A stretch of 11,464 bases of DNA, from NCBI GenBank assembly GCA_003649495.1, contig QMRZ01000036.1, forward strand, positions 1 through 11,464, in the 5' to 3' direction. The stretch comes from Thermoprotei archaeon (GTDB taxonomy: Archaea; Thermoproteota; Thermoprotei; Thermofilales; Thermofilaceae). How positions within the stretch are numbered: position 1 is the stretch's first letter; each line of letters starts with the position of its first letter. Below the pieces are notes generated by a model. The model made no database searches. It was not told the DNA's origin and saw only the letters and a program-made list of their open reading frames with translations. Positions 1-6,356 of this stretch are shown here, in pieces. The position numbers were made by a program, and so were the translations under genes.

Positions 1-1233
1 CCAGGCCGACAGGAAGCCCCCCGCTGATGAGACCGCTGAGAGGAGGAGTAGGTCGGGGTAGCCACTAGCCTCCGGCACTAGCAGAGCTGCGAATATTGGA
101 GCCTGCATGGAACCTGCCAGAAATGCTGCTGCCCCGAGTAGGGGTAACACGTTCGAGCTGGACGGCGCCCAGGTTAGCCGCGCCAGGACCTCCTCTAGCG
201 ACCGCCCGAGCACTATCCCCATGCAGAGAGCTGGGCCGAAAACCCCGCCACTCCCCCCCGAGCCTAAGGTGAGGGAGTTGGCTAACATCATTAGCATGCC
301 AGCTACTAGGAGCTGGGCAAAGTCAGGGTATGCAGTCCTCACGAGGTGTGAAGGCTCTAGCCACGCGCTTCCCAATACATGTAGGAGGTATAGGCTGATG
401 AAGCCCGTAGCTAGCCCGCCTAGCGCTGGCTTAAGCGGGTTCGGCAGATCAGCTCTCTCGAACGCTCGCCTGAGGAGGTAGAATGCCTTAACCCAGAGAG
501 CTGCTGCAAAGCCGAGGGCTGTGCTCAGGGCGAGTGATGAAGGCACGAGGAATAAGTGCCAGCCACAGGCCTCGTCAACTGCTAAGACGTGCCTCGCTCC
601 CAGAATTAGGGAGGAAGCCTCAGCGCCAGCTATGGATGAGAGGATTATCGGTATCGAGTCTATAATGCCAACGCCCCTGGTCAAGGCCTCTAAAGTGAAG
701 AGAGCTGCTGCTAGCGGCGCGTTTAACGCGCCAGCCATTCCCCCGCTGACTCCACACACTGTGAGCAGCCTGATGCGACTAGTGTCGAGGCGAAAGAGCT
801 GGGCTAGGAGGGAGCCTGTTACGGCGCCCACCTGTGCTGAAGGCCCAACTCTGCCAGCAGCGCCTCCAGATCCTATAGTTATGGCCGACGCGAGTACCTT
901 GATCAACGCCACTCTCCCACGGATCCTACCCCCGTTCAGGAGGAGCGCCCTCAGTATCTTGGGCATGCTGTGCCCCCTGACCTCGGGCGTTACTAGGGTT
1001 AGCGCGCCGACGATTACCCCTCCGACTCCAGGGATGAGAATGGTGCTCAGACTTGCACAGGGGAGGTGGAACATGGCTAGGGCTAAGTACTGGAAGAGAG
1101 ACGCAGTTGCTTCGGCGAGCTTCTCAAAGGCCGCCGCAGCTAGCCCGCTTAATATCCCTACGAGCACTCCAAGGCAGTCGATAGCCGCCCACTCACTAAA
1201 TCTCCTCAGGAAGCGTAGATGCGTGGCCCTCAC
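1..1233 (-). CDS. ClC-family chloride channel (3' end beyond window)
   Basis: This open frame of 411 codons runs from a GTG at 1233 off the left edge, so the last membrane helix and any C-terminal CBS domains are missing. It is an integral membrane protein of the ClC family, moving chloride or similar anions across the cytoplasmic membrane. Three signatures line up without gaps to E. coli ClC: G-H-S-M-P at residues 87-91 (GSGIP position), GRVGP at 127-131 (GREGP position) and NAPLA...FTLEA around 172-183. A GSGGSGGVFGP loop follows at 324-334 (helix N). The gating glutamate (E148 in E. coli) is Val129 and the proton glutamate (E203) is Ala183, as in channel-type rather than antiporter-type members. 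The start is set by an in-frame TAA at 1261-1263 and the first GTG after it, preceded by G-rich sequence. It lies 59 bases after the sugar kinase on the same strand and may be co-transcribed, although a weak TATA-like AAGCTTAA lies 30 bases upstream. Confidence 0.9.
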   Translation of the reverse strand, partial: MRATHLRFLRRFSEWAAIDCLGVLVGILSGLAAAAFEKLAEATASLFQYLALAMFHLPCASLSTILIPGVGGVIVGALTLVTPEVRGHSMPKILRALLLNGGRIRGRVALIKVLASAITIGSGGAAGRVGPSAQVGAVTGSLLAQLFRLDTSRIRLLTVCGVSGGMAGALNAPLAAALFTLEALTRGVGIIDSIPIILSSIAGAEASSLILGARHVLAVDEACGWHLFLVPSSLALSTALGFAAALWVKAFYLLRRAFERADLPNPLKPALGGLATGFISLYLLHVLGSAWLEPSHLVRTAYPDFAQLLVAGMLMMLANSLTLGSGGSGGVFGPALCMGIVLGRSLEEVLARLTWAPSSSNVLPLLGAAAFLAGSMQAPIFAALLVPEASGYPDLLLLSAVSSAGGFLSAW

Positions 1234-1258
1234 CCCCGGTGAAGAAGCGCAGCTTGGG

Positions 1259-1268
1259 AGTTAAGCTT
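1259..1268 (-). promoter_or_regulatory. Weak TATA-like box for the ClC gene
   Basis: AAGCTTAACT lies about 30 bases before the GTG at 1233, slightly further than in the neighbouring genes. It could allow the ClC gene to be transcribed separately from the kinase. Confidence 0.3.
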
Positions 1269-1282
1269 TGTTTGCTGCTCAC

Positions 1283-1298
1283 GAGTAGCAGGCTACTC
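1283..1298 (-). terminator. Hairpin on the kinase stop codon
   Basis: On the minus strand GAGTAG-CCTG-CTACTC forms a 6-bp stem (7-bp DNA palindrome arms) and a tetraloop; the TAG stop of the kinase is exactly the end of the 5' arm. It may terminate transcription, protect the 3' end or affect translation into the ClC gene. There is no U-tract. Confidence 0.35.
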
Positions 1299-2723
1299 CT
1301 CGCTACAGAGCCTTAGGAACTCCTCAGCGTACTCCTGGACAAGGCGCTCCTCCACGTTGAGCCCCGCTACACGCTCTCCCCCCAGCTGAGGTAGGCTTAA
1401 GCGGAGCTTGCGGGGCTCAACTCCCTCTAGTGCGCTCAGCGCGGTTATAGCTGCGCCGAGGCTCGTAGCCTCGGGATAGCTGGCCTTGATGACTTCAGCT
1501 TCAGGCATCAGCGTAGCTAGATAGGCCAAGTATACATCATTCTTCGCGAAGCCGCCCTGCACTATCAGCCTCAGCTTACTCCTGCCCGTCAAGAGGGTGA
1601 TCGCGTACCACGTCTGCAGGGCAAGCGAGAGGTTCACTGCGTAGTAGGCCTCTCTCGCATCCCTTGAGAACGCGCCGACTACCCTGCCTTTAGAGTGGGG
1701 GAATTGGCCTGTGCCAGGGGTTAGCGTAGGGAGTACGAAGATCTCCCTGCTCTTAATCACCTCGGCAGCCTTCCTCTCATCAAGGCCTATCTCGAGGGGC
1801 TCCACTCCGAAGCACCTCCTTATGAGGCTGACATAGTGGTCGAATTCATGGCCGCACTTGAACCTGGCAGCCTTCACAGGCCTCCCGAAGGCGTCCACGT
1901 AATACAGGATGTCTCGGCGCATGTCGCTGGTCGAGGGGGCGAAGGGCGCGCCCGGATACATCAGTACACACCACGTGCCTGTAGAGGCTAGCACGAAGTC
2001 CCCCTTTTCAGCCAGCAGGTAGGGGAGCAGAGACGCGTTAGAGTCGTGAATGCCCGGAGTTATGACAGCACCACTGACCTCCCCCAGCGGCTCCCACACC
2101 TCATGCATCGGGGGCGCCCTAGCTGGTACGTCGAGGCCTTTGGCGACACTGCTCCAGCCCCGTTCCACCATGTCGTAGAGGTAGGTGTGGCAGCCCAATG
2201 AGGTGACCTCTAGTGACTTGTAGCCTGACAGCGTAAAAGCGAGGTATTGAGGCAGGAAGAGCATGCTCCTCACTCTCCCGTACTTCCCAGGGTACTCCCT
2301 GGAGACCCAGAATAGCTGTACGCCTACGTTCAGCAGCTGGCCTAGGGGGGGAGTGCCAGTACGCATGTATAGTTCCTCCGGGGGTCCAAACTCCTCGTAG
2401 AACTCCTCCCTAATCCTGGGATCTATCTCGTGGTTGTAGGATACGACAGGCATTACCAGCCCCCCTTCCTCATCCAGTAGAGCTACAGTCGCCCCATAGG
2501 TGGTGATCGCCACCGCGGATAGCTTGCCCGCGTACCTGGTTAAAACGCTCTTAACCCACGCCACTATAGCCTCAACATCATCGCATAGAAGGCCGCCCCG
2601 CCACACCTCGCCAATCCTCGTGGACTCAGTATGCAGGGGGCGTAGATCGAGGCTAAATAGGGTGAACTTCTTGTTAGTCTTCCCCACGTCAAAGACCGCT
2701 ATCAGGCCATCGCGTGATTCCAC
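1293..2723 (-). CDS. FGGY-family carbohydrate kinase
   Basis: Predicted cytoplasmic ATP-dependent sugar kinase of about 476 residues, the usual size for the FGGY (XylB/RhaB/FucK) family. Visible motifs are the N-terminal phosphate-1 loop DVGKTNKK (D12 onward), a GIHDSNAS segment whose Asp227 matches the catalytic base, STGTW after it, and the C-terminal ATP-binding GGFAKN (about 390-395) with EATSLGAAI. The DVGKTNKK type resembles L-rhamnulose/L-fuculose kinase-like members, but the sugar cannot be read from sequence. An in-frame GTG also exists at 2738 (five residues longer). I prefer 2723 because a TATA-like AAATTATTTT is centred 24 bases before it, giving a leaderless message, and the box would lie almost on top of the upstream GTG. 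The gene is divergent from the YkgJ-like gene and precedes the ClC gene. It has no sugar-pathway partner directly beside it. Confidence 0.9.
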   Translation of the reverse strand: MESRDGLIAVFDVGKTNKKFTLFSLDLRPLHTESTRIGEVWRGGLLCDDVEAIVAWVKSVLTRYAGKLSAVAITTYGATVALLDEEGGLVMPVVSYNHEIDPRIREEFYEEFGPPEELYMRTGTPPLGQLLNVGVQLFWVSREYPGKYGRVRSMLFLPQYLAFTLSGYKSLEVTSLGCHTYLYDMVERGWSSVAKGLDVPARAPPMHEVWEPLGEVSGAVITPGIHDSNASLLPYLLAEKGDFVLASTGTWCVLMYPGAPFAPSTSDMRRDILYYVDAFGRPVKAARFKCGHEFDHYVSLIRRCFGVEPLEIGLDERKAAEVIKSREIFVLPTLTPGTGQFPHSKGRVVGAFSRDAREAYYAVNLSLALQTWYAITLLTGRSKLRLIVQGGFAKNDVYLAYLATLMPEAEVIKASYPEATSLGAAITALSALEGVEPRKLRLSLPQLGGERVAGLNVEERLVQEYAEEFLRLCSEE

Positions 2724-2741
2724 ATGATATGTGCCCACCTC

Positions 2742-2751
2742 AAAATAATTT
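2742..2751 (-). promoter_or_regulatory. TATA-like box for the sugar kinase
   Basis: AAATTATTTT, read on the minus strand, is centred 24 bases before GTG 2723. It decides the choice of that start over GTG 2738. Confidence 0.55.
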
Positions 2752-2800
2752 AGCGTGAGCTTAGAGCTGGGAAGGCCTGCGACCCTGCCACGAGTGGGGA

Positions 2801-2810
2801 AGCTTTAAGC
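2801..2810 (+). promoter_or_regulatory. TATA-like box for the YkgJ-like gene
   Basis: AGCTTTAAGC is centred about 30 bases before ATG 2836. It forms a divergent promoter pair with the kinase box. Confidence 0.45.
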
Positions 2811-2835
2811 TCTGAGCTAGCACCTTTATCGAGGG

Positions 2836-3489
2836 ATGCCGTACTACGCCTTGCTTAAGCCCACAGGAGACGAGAGCTACGACTTATTCCTACTCTATAA
2901 AGCTCGTAAGTACAAGAGCTTCTTCCACGGTACTTACTACCTACCTAAGAGGCGCGAGTTGAGACCGGTATTCAGGATACCTCATGATGAAGTCCGAGAC
3001 GACGTCTTTGAAGTAATCCCAGCAGCCGAGCTAGAGGACTCCTATAGGATGATATGCGTAGCTTGCGGCAGGTGCTGTGCTTTTAACAGCGGTGCATTTG
3101 CCTTTGAGGATGAGCTACTCAGGATATCCGAGAAGCTCGGCATACCGCCCGCCTTCCCCTCGAGGGAGGTCTCGATCTACCGCGTGGGGAGGGTCAGAGT
3201 GTACGAGCTGGGCGTGGAGCGAGGGGGCAAGTGCTACTTTTACACGGCGGATGGGTGCCTAGTGGAGAGAAGGGGGACGTGGAGGCTCAAGCCCATAATC
3301 TGCCTTATACACCACTGCTCAATCTTCGCCGAGAGGAGGAACAAGCTTTACATCAAGGTGGGGGTTAAGCGCGTTGGGGGTGAGGCCATACCCGTATACA
3401 GAGAGGTGAGTCCCGACGAATTTGAGAAGATAGTGGAGACTGTTAAGAGGCGCGTACACAGGTTATACGCTAGGAGGAGCGCGCCCTAG
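2836..3489 (+). CDS. YkgJ-type cysteine-cluster protein
   Basis: A 217-residue predicted cytoplasmic protein with the YkgJ/UPF0153 zinc- or iron-chelating cysteine cluster. The core is C74-x2-C77-G-x-C80-C81, followed by C133, C141, C156 and C161, with the family-typical Lys-Pro before C156. Family members are thought to bind a metal or Fe-S centre, but their biochemical role is generally unknown. The first 70 residues lack cysteines and are basic and aromatic; they may be a separate N-terminal module. The ATG start is the first in frame after a TATA-like AGCTTTAAGC centred about 30 bases upstream, so the leader would be a few bases. Its divergent neighbour is the sugar kinase, and the small orphan gene converges on it from the right. 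Confidence 0.75.
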   Translation: MPYYALLKPTGDESYDLFLLYKARKYKSFFHGTYYLPKRRELRPVFRIPHDEVRDDVFEVIPAAELEDSYRMICVACGRCCAFNSGAFAFEDELLRISEKLGIPPAFPSREVSIYRVGRVRVYELGVERGGKCYFYTADGCLVERRGTWRLKPIICLIHHCSIFAERRNKLYIKVGVKRVGGEAIPVYREVSPDEFEKIVETVKRRVHRLYARRSAP

Positions 3490-3575
3490 TTCCACGTGTT
3501 CACTATGCCCACTCCATTATCACGCAGTGGATCCTGCTTAAAGCTCGGTACCCAGGCCCTACCGCGATTGCTCCT

Positions 3576-3836
3576 CTATGGGGACTCTAGCTTGCCCGTC
3601 TTCCTCACGAATACCAGCACAGGCTCATCTCTGTAGAATAACACACACATGTCGTCATGACACATGACTATGTCCGTCTCGAGGGACACCTCCTCCCCTA
3701 CCTCGCCAACATAAGCTCCATCCTCGAAGAGGTAATACCTCTCGAACGGAACCTTGGCTATAGCCACCTTCCTAACCTTATACCCTCTCCTCTCAGCTTC
3801 ACTCAAGAAGCGCATGATATCCTCAGGGAGCTCCAC
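3576..3836 (-). CDS. Small protein of unknown function (86 aa)
   Basis: I do not recognise this protein. With a GTG start at 3836 it has 86 residues: a helical N-terminus (about 1-20, charged, PEDIMRFLSEAERRGYK), then alternating hydrophobic/charged segments that look like beta strands, and a C59-H60-x3-C64 patch that could bind a metal or form a disulfide. The frame stays open upstream to an ATG at 3935, but that 33-residue extension is very basic and low in structure (RGRRYLRRR). A TATA-like TTAAATT centred about 24 bases before 3836 supports a leaderless GTG start, so I place the start there. The gene is divergent from the FUN14 gene and convergent with the YkgJ-like gene. Confidence 0.6.
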   Translation of the reverse strand: MELPEDIMRFLSEAERRGYKVRKVAIAKVPFERYYLFEDGAYVGEVGEEVSLETDIVMCHDDMCVLFYRDEPVLVFVRKTGKLESP

Positions 3837-3856
3837 GCGGCCACGAGACGAAGGGG

Positions 3857-3864
3857 AATTTAAC
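3857..3864 (-). promoter_or_regulatory. TATA-like box for the 86-aa orphan
   Basis: GTTAAATT, read on the minus strand, is centred about 24 bases before GTG 3836 and supports the shorter form of this protein. Confidence 0.5.
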
Positions 3865-4004
3865 CTTGACGCTCGACGGCGGAGATAACGCCGCCCTCGC
3901 TGGTTACGGCTTGGGTTCAGGGAGCCTTGAGGCATCTAGGAAAGGCGTGGAAGAGGGCTCTTGTTAGTTGATAGCTCTCGGGCGAGAATATTAGTCGCTG
4001 AACA

Positions 4005-4023
4005 CTTTAATCGTCAGGGTGAT
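4005..4023 (+). promoter_or_regulatory. TATA-like box and ribosome site for the FUN14 gene
   Basis: CTTTAATC at 4005-4012 is followed by GGTGAT at 4018-4023, which ends 5 bases before the TTG start at 4029. The ribosome site supports the rare TTG start. Confidence 0.5.
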
Positions 4024-4028
4024 GAGAG

Positions 4029-4346
4029 TTGGCGCCGAGCGACCCGCTGTACGGCTTAGTGCTTCAGCTGGGGGCTGGGGGGGCTATAGGGTTCCTGGCG
4101 GGCTACGCTATCAAGAAGCTAGCTAGGCTGGTAGCGGTGGGGCTGGGCTTATTGATCCTGCTGTTGATGGTGCTCAACTACTACGGGATAGTGGAGGTTA
4201 AGTGGACTCAGCTTATAGGAGTCGGCGAGGAGGCGCTCCAATGGCTCTCACAGCATTACACTACGTTAGCCAGCTTTGCTGTACAGAATATGCCGTTTGC
4301 CGGGAGCTTCGCCGCTGGCCTAGTGCTGGGCCTTAAAGCTGGCTAG
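4029..4346 (+). CDS. FUN14-domain membrane protein
   Basis: Small integral membrane protein (105 residues) matching the FUN14 family, known in eukaryotes from FUNDC1 and found in many archaea without an assigned function. The first half carries the family pattern: a glycine-rich helix with G-x-x-x-G spacing (LGAGGAIGFLAGYAIKK, about 14-30), a second hydrophobic helix (about 34-50) and the following YYGIVEVKW. A third hydrophobic, glycine-rich segment lies at about 83-103, so three membrane spans are likely. The TTG start follows a good Shine-Dalgarno-like GGTGAT at 4018-4023, and a CTTTAATC box lies about 21 bases upstream. An ATG at 4022 is in another frame and does not give this protein. 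Confidence 0.82.
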   Translation: MAPSDPLYGLVLQLGAGGAIGFLAGYAIKKLARLVAVGLGLLILLLMVLNYYGIVEVKWTQLIGVGEEALQWLSQHYTTLASFAVQNMPFAGSFAAGLVLGLKAG

Positions 4347-4353
4347 AATACCG

Positions 4354-4361
4354 ATTTTATA
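4354..4361 (+). promoter_or_regulatory. TATA-like box for the nitroreductase
   Basis: ATTTTATA is centred 25 bases before GTG 4383, consistent with leaderless transcription. Confidence 0.6.
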
Positions 4362-4382
4362 CCTCGACGCCCACTCATACAC

Positions 4383-4898
4383 GTGGACGCCCTGGAGTTG
4401 ATAAAGGGTAGGCGCAGCATACGCCGCTACAGGCCTGAGCCCGTGGAAAGGGACAAGGTGATCTACTGCCTAGAGGCTGCCCGCTGGGCCCCCAGCGCAG
4501 GCAACAGGCAGCCATGGGAGTTCATAGTCGTGACCGAGCCTGAGACCAGGAAGAGGCTGGCTGAAGTGCATCGGTGGGGCAGGCACATGGCTGAAGCGCC
4601 GGTAGTCGTCGTGGCATTGGCTGACCCCTCTAGAGACCCAAGCTACTGGCAGCAAGATCTGGGCGCAGCTATACAGAATCTGATGCTGGCTGCCTATTCA
4701 CAGGGGTTAGGCACGTGCTGGATAGGAGTTAGCGGCAACCCCGAGTACGAGGAGAAGTTTAGGGAGATACTCGGAGTCCCCAGCCACCTTAGAGTAGTGG
4801 CAGCCATAACTCTAGGCTACCCAGCAGAGGCGCCGTCTAAGGATAGGAGGCCGCTGGACGAGATAGTGCACTGGGAGAGGTACGGCCGTCGCCAGTAG
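4383..4898 (+). CDS. Nitroreductase-family FMN flavoprotein
   Basis: A 171-residue predicted cytoplasmic FMN-dependent oxidoreductase of the compact nitroreductase class. It shows the N-terminal FMN-phosphate motif RRSIRRYRP (10-18), the WAPSAGNRQPWEF segment (35-47) that contacts the flavin, a central helix LGAAIQNLMLAAYSQGLGTCW (93-113) and a C-terminal GYPAEAP with nearby Arg155. Members use NAD(P)H to reduce quinones, nitro compounds or specialised substrates; the natural substrate is unknown here. The GTG start is 25 bases after an ATTTTATA box, so a leaderless transcript is likely. It is 36 bases after the FUN14 gene, but its own promoter suggests independent transcription. A GC-rich hairpin spans its stop codon. 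Confidence 0.88.
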   Translation: MDALELIKGRRSIRRYRPEPVERDKVIYCLEAARWAPSAGNRQPWEFIVVTEPETRKRLAEVHRWGRHMAEAPVVVVALADPSRDPSYWQQDLGAAIQNLMLAAYSQGLGTCWIGVSGNPEYEEKFREILGVPSHLRVVAAITLGYPAEAPSKDRRPLDEIVHWERYGRRQ

Positions 4899-4909
4899 GC
4901 CCGGCGACG
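4887..4909 (+). terminator. GC-rich hairpin around the nitroreductase stop codon
   Basis: CGTCGCC at 4887-4893 and GGCGACG at 4903-4909 form a perfect 7-bp GC-rich stem; the TAG stop at 4896-4898 lies in the 9-base loop. It sits upstream of the next gene's TATA box, where a 3'-end signal is expected. Confidence 0.4.
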
Positions 4910-4923
4910 AGCCCCTGGCTAGC

Positions 4924-4958
4924 CTTTAATACCTCTCCCCTAAAGTCCTCCCCGGTGG
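4924..4958 (+). promoter_or_regulatory. TATA-like box and ribosome site for the TIM-barrel gene
   Basis: CTTTAATA at 4924-4931 would place transcription start near 4954, just where GGTGG (4954-4958) lies 7 bases before TTG 4966. This gene therefore probably has a short leader with a ribosome site. Confidence 0.5.
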
Positions 4959-4965
4959 CCATTTC

Positions 4966-5724
4966 TTGCGAGTAGCCCTCCAGCTCTACACGATTAGGGA
5001 CAAGATCGCTACCGATTACAGGCGAGCACTGAGGAAGGTAGCTGAGATAGGCTATAAAGCAGTAGAATACGCGGGGCACCCCTTCCTGACTGTTAGCGCG
5101 GATGAGCTCAGGAGCCTCATGGAGGAGCTCAACTTGAGGCCTGTATCAGCCCACGTGCCTTACAACCTGCTAAGGTCTCACACCAGCCGGGTCCTGGAGT
5201 ACGCCAGTAAGGTAGGCCTCGACTACCTAGTCTCCGAGCCTGACGTTAGGAAGATCTCAACGCGAGCTGAAGCCGTGGAGGTGGCGGAGGAGATGAGCGA
5301 GCTAGGACGTGAAATCGCTGGACGTGGAATGCGCTTCTGCATGCATAACCACGCCGTGCAGTTTGAGAAGAGGATTGGAGGCAAGCCGGTGTACATGATC
5401 CTAGTCGAGGAGAGCGATCCACGCTATGTACACTTTCAGCTCGACACCTACTGGGTGAAGTACGCGGGTTACAACCCAGTTGAGGTGCTCAGGGCATTGA
5501 AGGGTAGATGCCCCCTAATCCACCTCAAGGATATGAGGGATGAGGAGAGTAGGGAGATGACCGAGCTTGGGCGAGGCATCATCAATTTCAGGGAAATAGT
5601 CGAGGTTGCCGAGAGAGTGGGCGTGGAGTGGTACATTGTCGAGAACGACAGACCCACCCTGGATTCCCTGGAGAGCGCGAGGGTCGCCCTGATGTATCTG
5701 CGTAGTGCATTTACCGTAGAGTGA
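4966..5724 (+). CDS. Sugar phosphate isomerase/epimerase-like TIM barrel
   Basis: A 252-residue predicted cytoplasmic enzyme of the xylose-isomerase-like TIM barrel superfamily (AP endonuclease 2/IolE-type). The N-terminus VALQLYTIRD is characteristic. Candidate metal and substrate ligands at strand ends are H63 (SAHVP), H127/H129 (MHNH), D160 (FQLDTYW), H186 (IHLKDM) and E226 (IVENDRP). This pattern indicates a divalent-metal isomerase, epimerase or related lyase; the sugar is not determinable. The TTG start is preceded by a Shine-Dalgarno-like GGTGG at 4954-4958 (7-base spacing) and a CTTTAATA box at 4924-4931. This gives a short leader of about 12 bases, unlike most leaderless neighbours. 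Confidence 0.85.
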   Translation: MRVALQLYTIRDKIATDYRRALRKVAEIGYKAVEYAGHPFLTVSADELRSLMEELNLRPVSAHVPYNLLRSHTSRVLEYASKVGLDYLVSEPDVRKISTRAEAVEVAEEMSELGREIAGRGMRFCMHNHAVQFEKRIGGKPVYMILVEESDPRYVHFQLDTYWVKYAGYNPVEVLRALKGRCPLIHLKDMRDEESREMTELGRGIINFREIVEVAERVGVEWYIVENDRPTLDSLESARVALMYLRSAFTVE

Positions 5725-5730
5725 TGCTAG

Positions 5731-5743
5731 TATACGATATTAT
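5731..5743 (+). promoter_or_regulatory. TATA-like region before the coiled-coil frames
   Basis: TATACGATATTAT lies about 20 bases before ATG 5755 and about 55 bases before ATG 5792. The spacing fits the upstream ATG much better, as for other genes in the window. Confidence 0.45.
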
Positions 5744-5754
5744 GTCATTTGTTG

Positions 5755-5811
5755 ATGAGCCTGAGGGAGGAGGTTGAAGAGCTGAAAGAAGATGGTCGCG
5801 AAACTAGCTAA
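5755..5811 (+). other. Short coiled-coil ORF, probable true 5' end of the next gene
   Basis: ATG at 5755 opens an 18-codon frame whose product begins MSLREEVEELKE and then stops at TAA 5809-5811. It overlaps the ATG at 5792 of the next frame. Removing one A from the AAA at 5785-5787 would join the two frames into LREEVEELKKMVAKLAKEV, a continuous heptad pattern. A TATA-like TATACGATATTAT lies just upstream of 5755. I infer this is the displaced N-terminus of the gene at 5792; a genuine leader peptide is the alternative. Confidence 0.5.
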
Positions 5812-6343
5812 GGAGGTTGAGGCTCTTAAGAGGAGTAAGCCAGGAGGAGTGGAGAAGGCGGAGGCCGGGGAGAAGGCTAAGAGGCCGGACTATGTACAGC
5901 TGATATTCAAGGTGCTTGAGGACGTGATGGGTAGTAAGCAGGATGCTGGCATAGTGTTCGTGGGCGGTATAGAGCGGAAGGATGGGAGGATAGTTGACAA
6001 CTTCTTCTCAGGCGTGGAGCTCGAGGCGTGGACGGTGGGAGGCTACGTCATCATAAACGCGTCGCTGACATACCTGCATGGAGGCTTCATACATCTCAGC
6101 GTAGAGGTATACGAGTGGACTGGCCCTTCAGTGCAGGTGATAACTAGGAGGACGTATACCTTCGGGCTTAGCCTCGCCCCTGGCAGCTACACAGTGGTGT
6201 TGAGGCTTAACGACGTTGAAGTTGCTCGTGCTGTAGTGACTGTAGGAGCCCCTACATGGCTAGCGTGGCTCATAGCCGTAGTCGCGCTAGCCCTAGCCTC
6301 AGCTGCGCTGGCTTGGTGGCTTAAGCGTAGGGTTGTCAGTTAG
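5792..6343 (+). CDS. Coiled-coil protein with C-terminal membrane anchor, unknown function
   Basis: I do not recognise a family. As read from ATG 5792 it has 183 residues: an N-terminal coiled coil (1-13, KLAKEVEALK), a Lys/Glu-rich linker (14-31), a domain of about 35-150 rich in alternating hydrophobic residues that looks like an Ig-like or beta-sandwich fold (SYTVVLRLNDVEVARAVVTV near its end), one hydrophobic helix at about 154-176, and a short basic tail LKRRVVS. There is no signal peptide, yet the basic tail after the helix predicts the tail inside and the beta domain outside, so topology is unclear. No good ribosome site lies close to 5792, and a frame with matching coiled coil begins at 5755, so the start is probably wrong by a frameshift. 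It converges on the GH39-like gene with 13 bases between stops. Confidence 0.7.
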   Translation: MVAKLAKEVEALKRSKPGGVEKAEAGEKAKRPDYVQLIFKVLEDVMGSKQDAGIVFVGGIERKDGRIVDNFFSGVELEAWTVGGYVIINASLTYLHGGFIHLSVEVYEWTGPSVQVITRRTYTFGLSLAPGSYTVVLRLNDVEVARAVVTVGAPTWLAWLIAVVALALASAALAWWLKRRVVS

Positions 6344-6354
6344 CACGCTAACTG
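6337..6354. terminator. Hairpin between convergent genes, on a stop codon
   Basis: CAGTTAG-CACG-CTAACTG forms a perfect 7-bp stem with a tetraloop. The TAG stop of the membrane-anchored protein is the last three bases of the 5' arm, and the GH39-like gene ends 3 bases beyond the other arm. It could act in both directions. No T-run follows. Confidence 0.4.
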
Positions 6355-6356
6355 GC

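Noticed and set aside
107..1264. Two open frames on the plus strand (107-481 and 521-1264)
   Set aside because: They are antisense shadows of the ClC gene, whose minus-strand translation carries clear family motifs; their own products are Ser/Pro/Arg-rich without any recognisable pattern.
3877..3893. CGGCG/CGCCG inverted repeat with a 7-base loop
   Set aside because: Five GC pairs in GC-rich DNA are expected by chance, and it lies near no box or stop codon that would give it a role.
3837..3935. 33-residue N-terminal extension of the 86-aa orphan from ATG 3935
   Set aside because: It is strongly basic and unstructured, and the TATA-like box at 3857-3864 lies inside it, positioned correctly for a leaderless start at GTG 3836.
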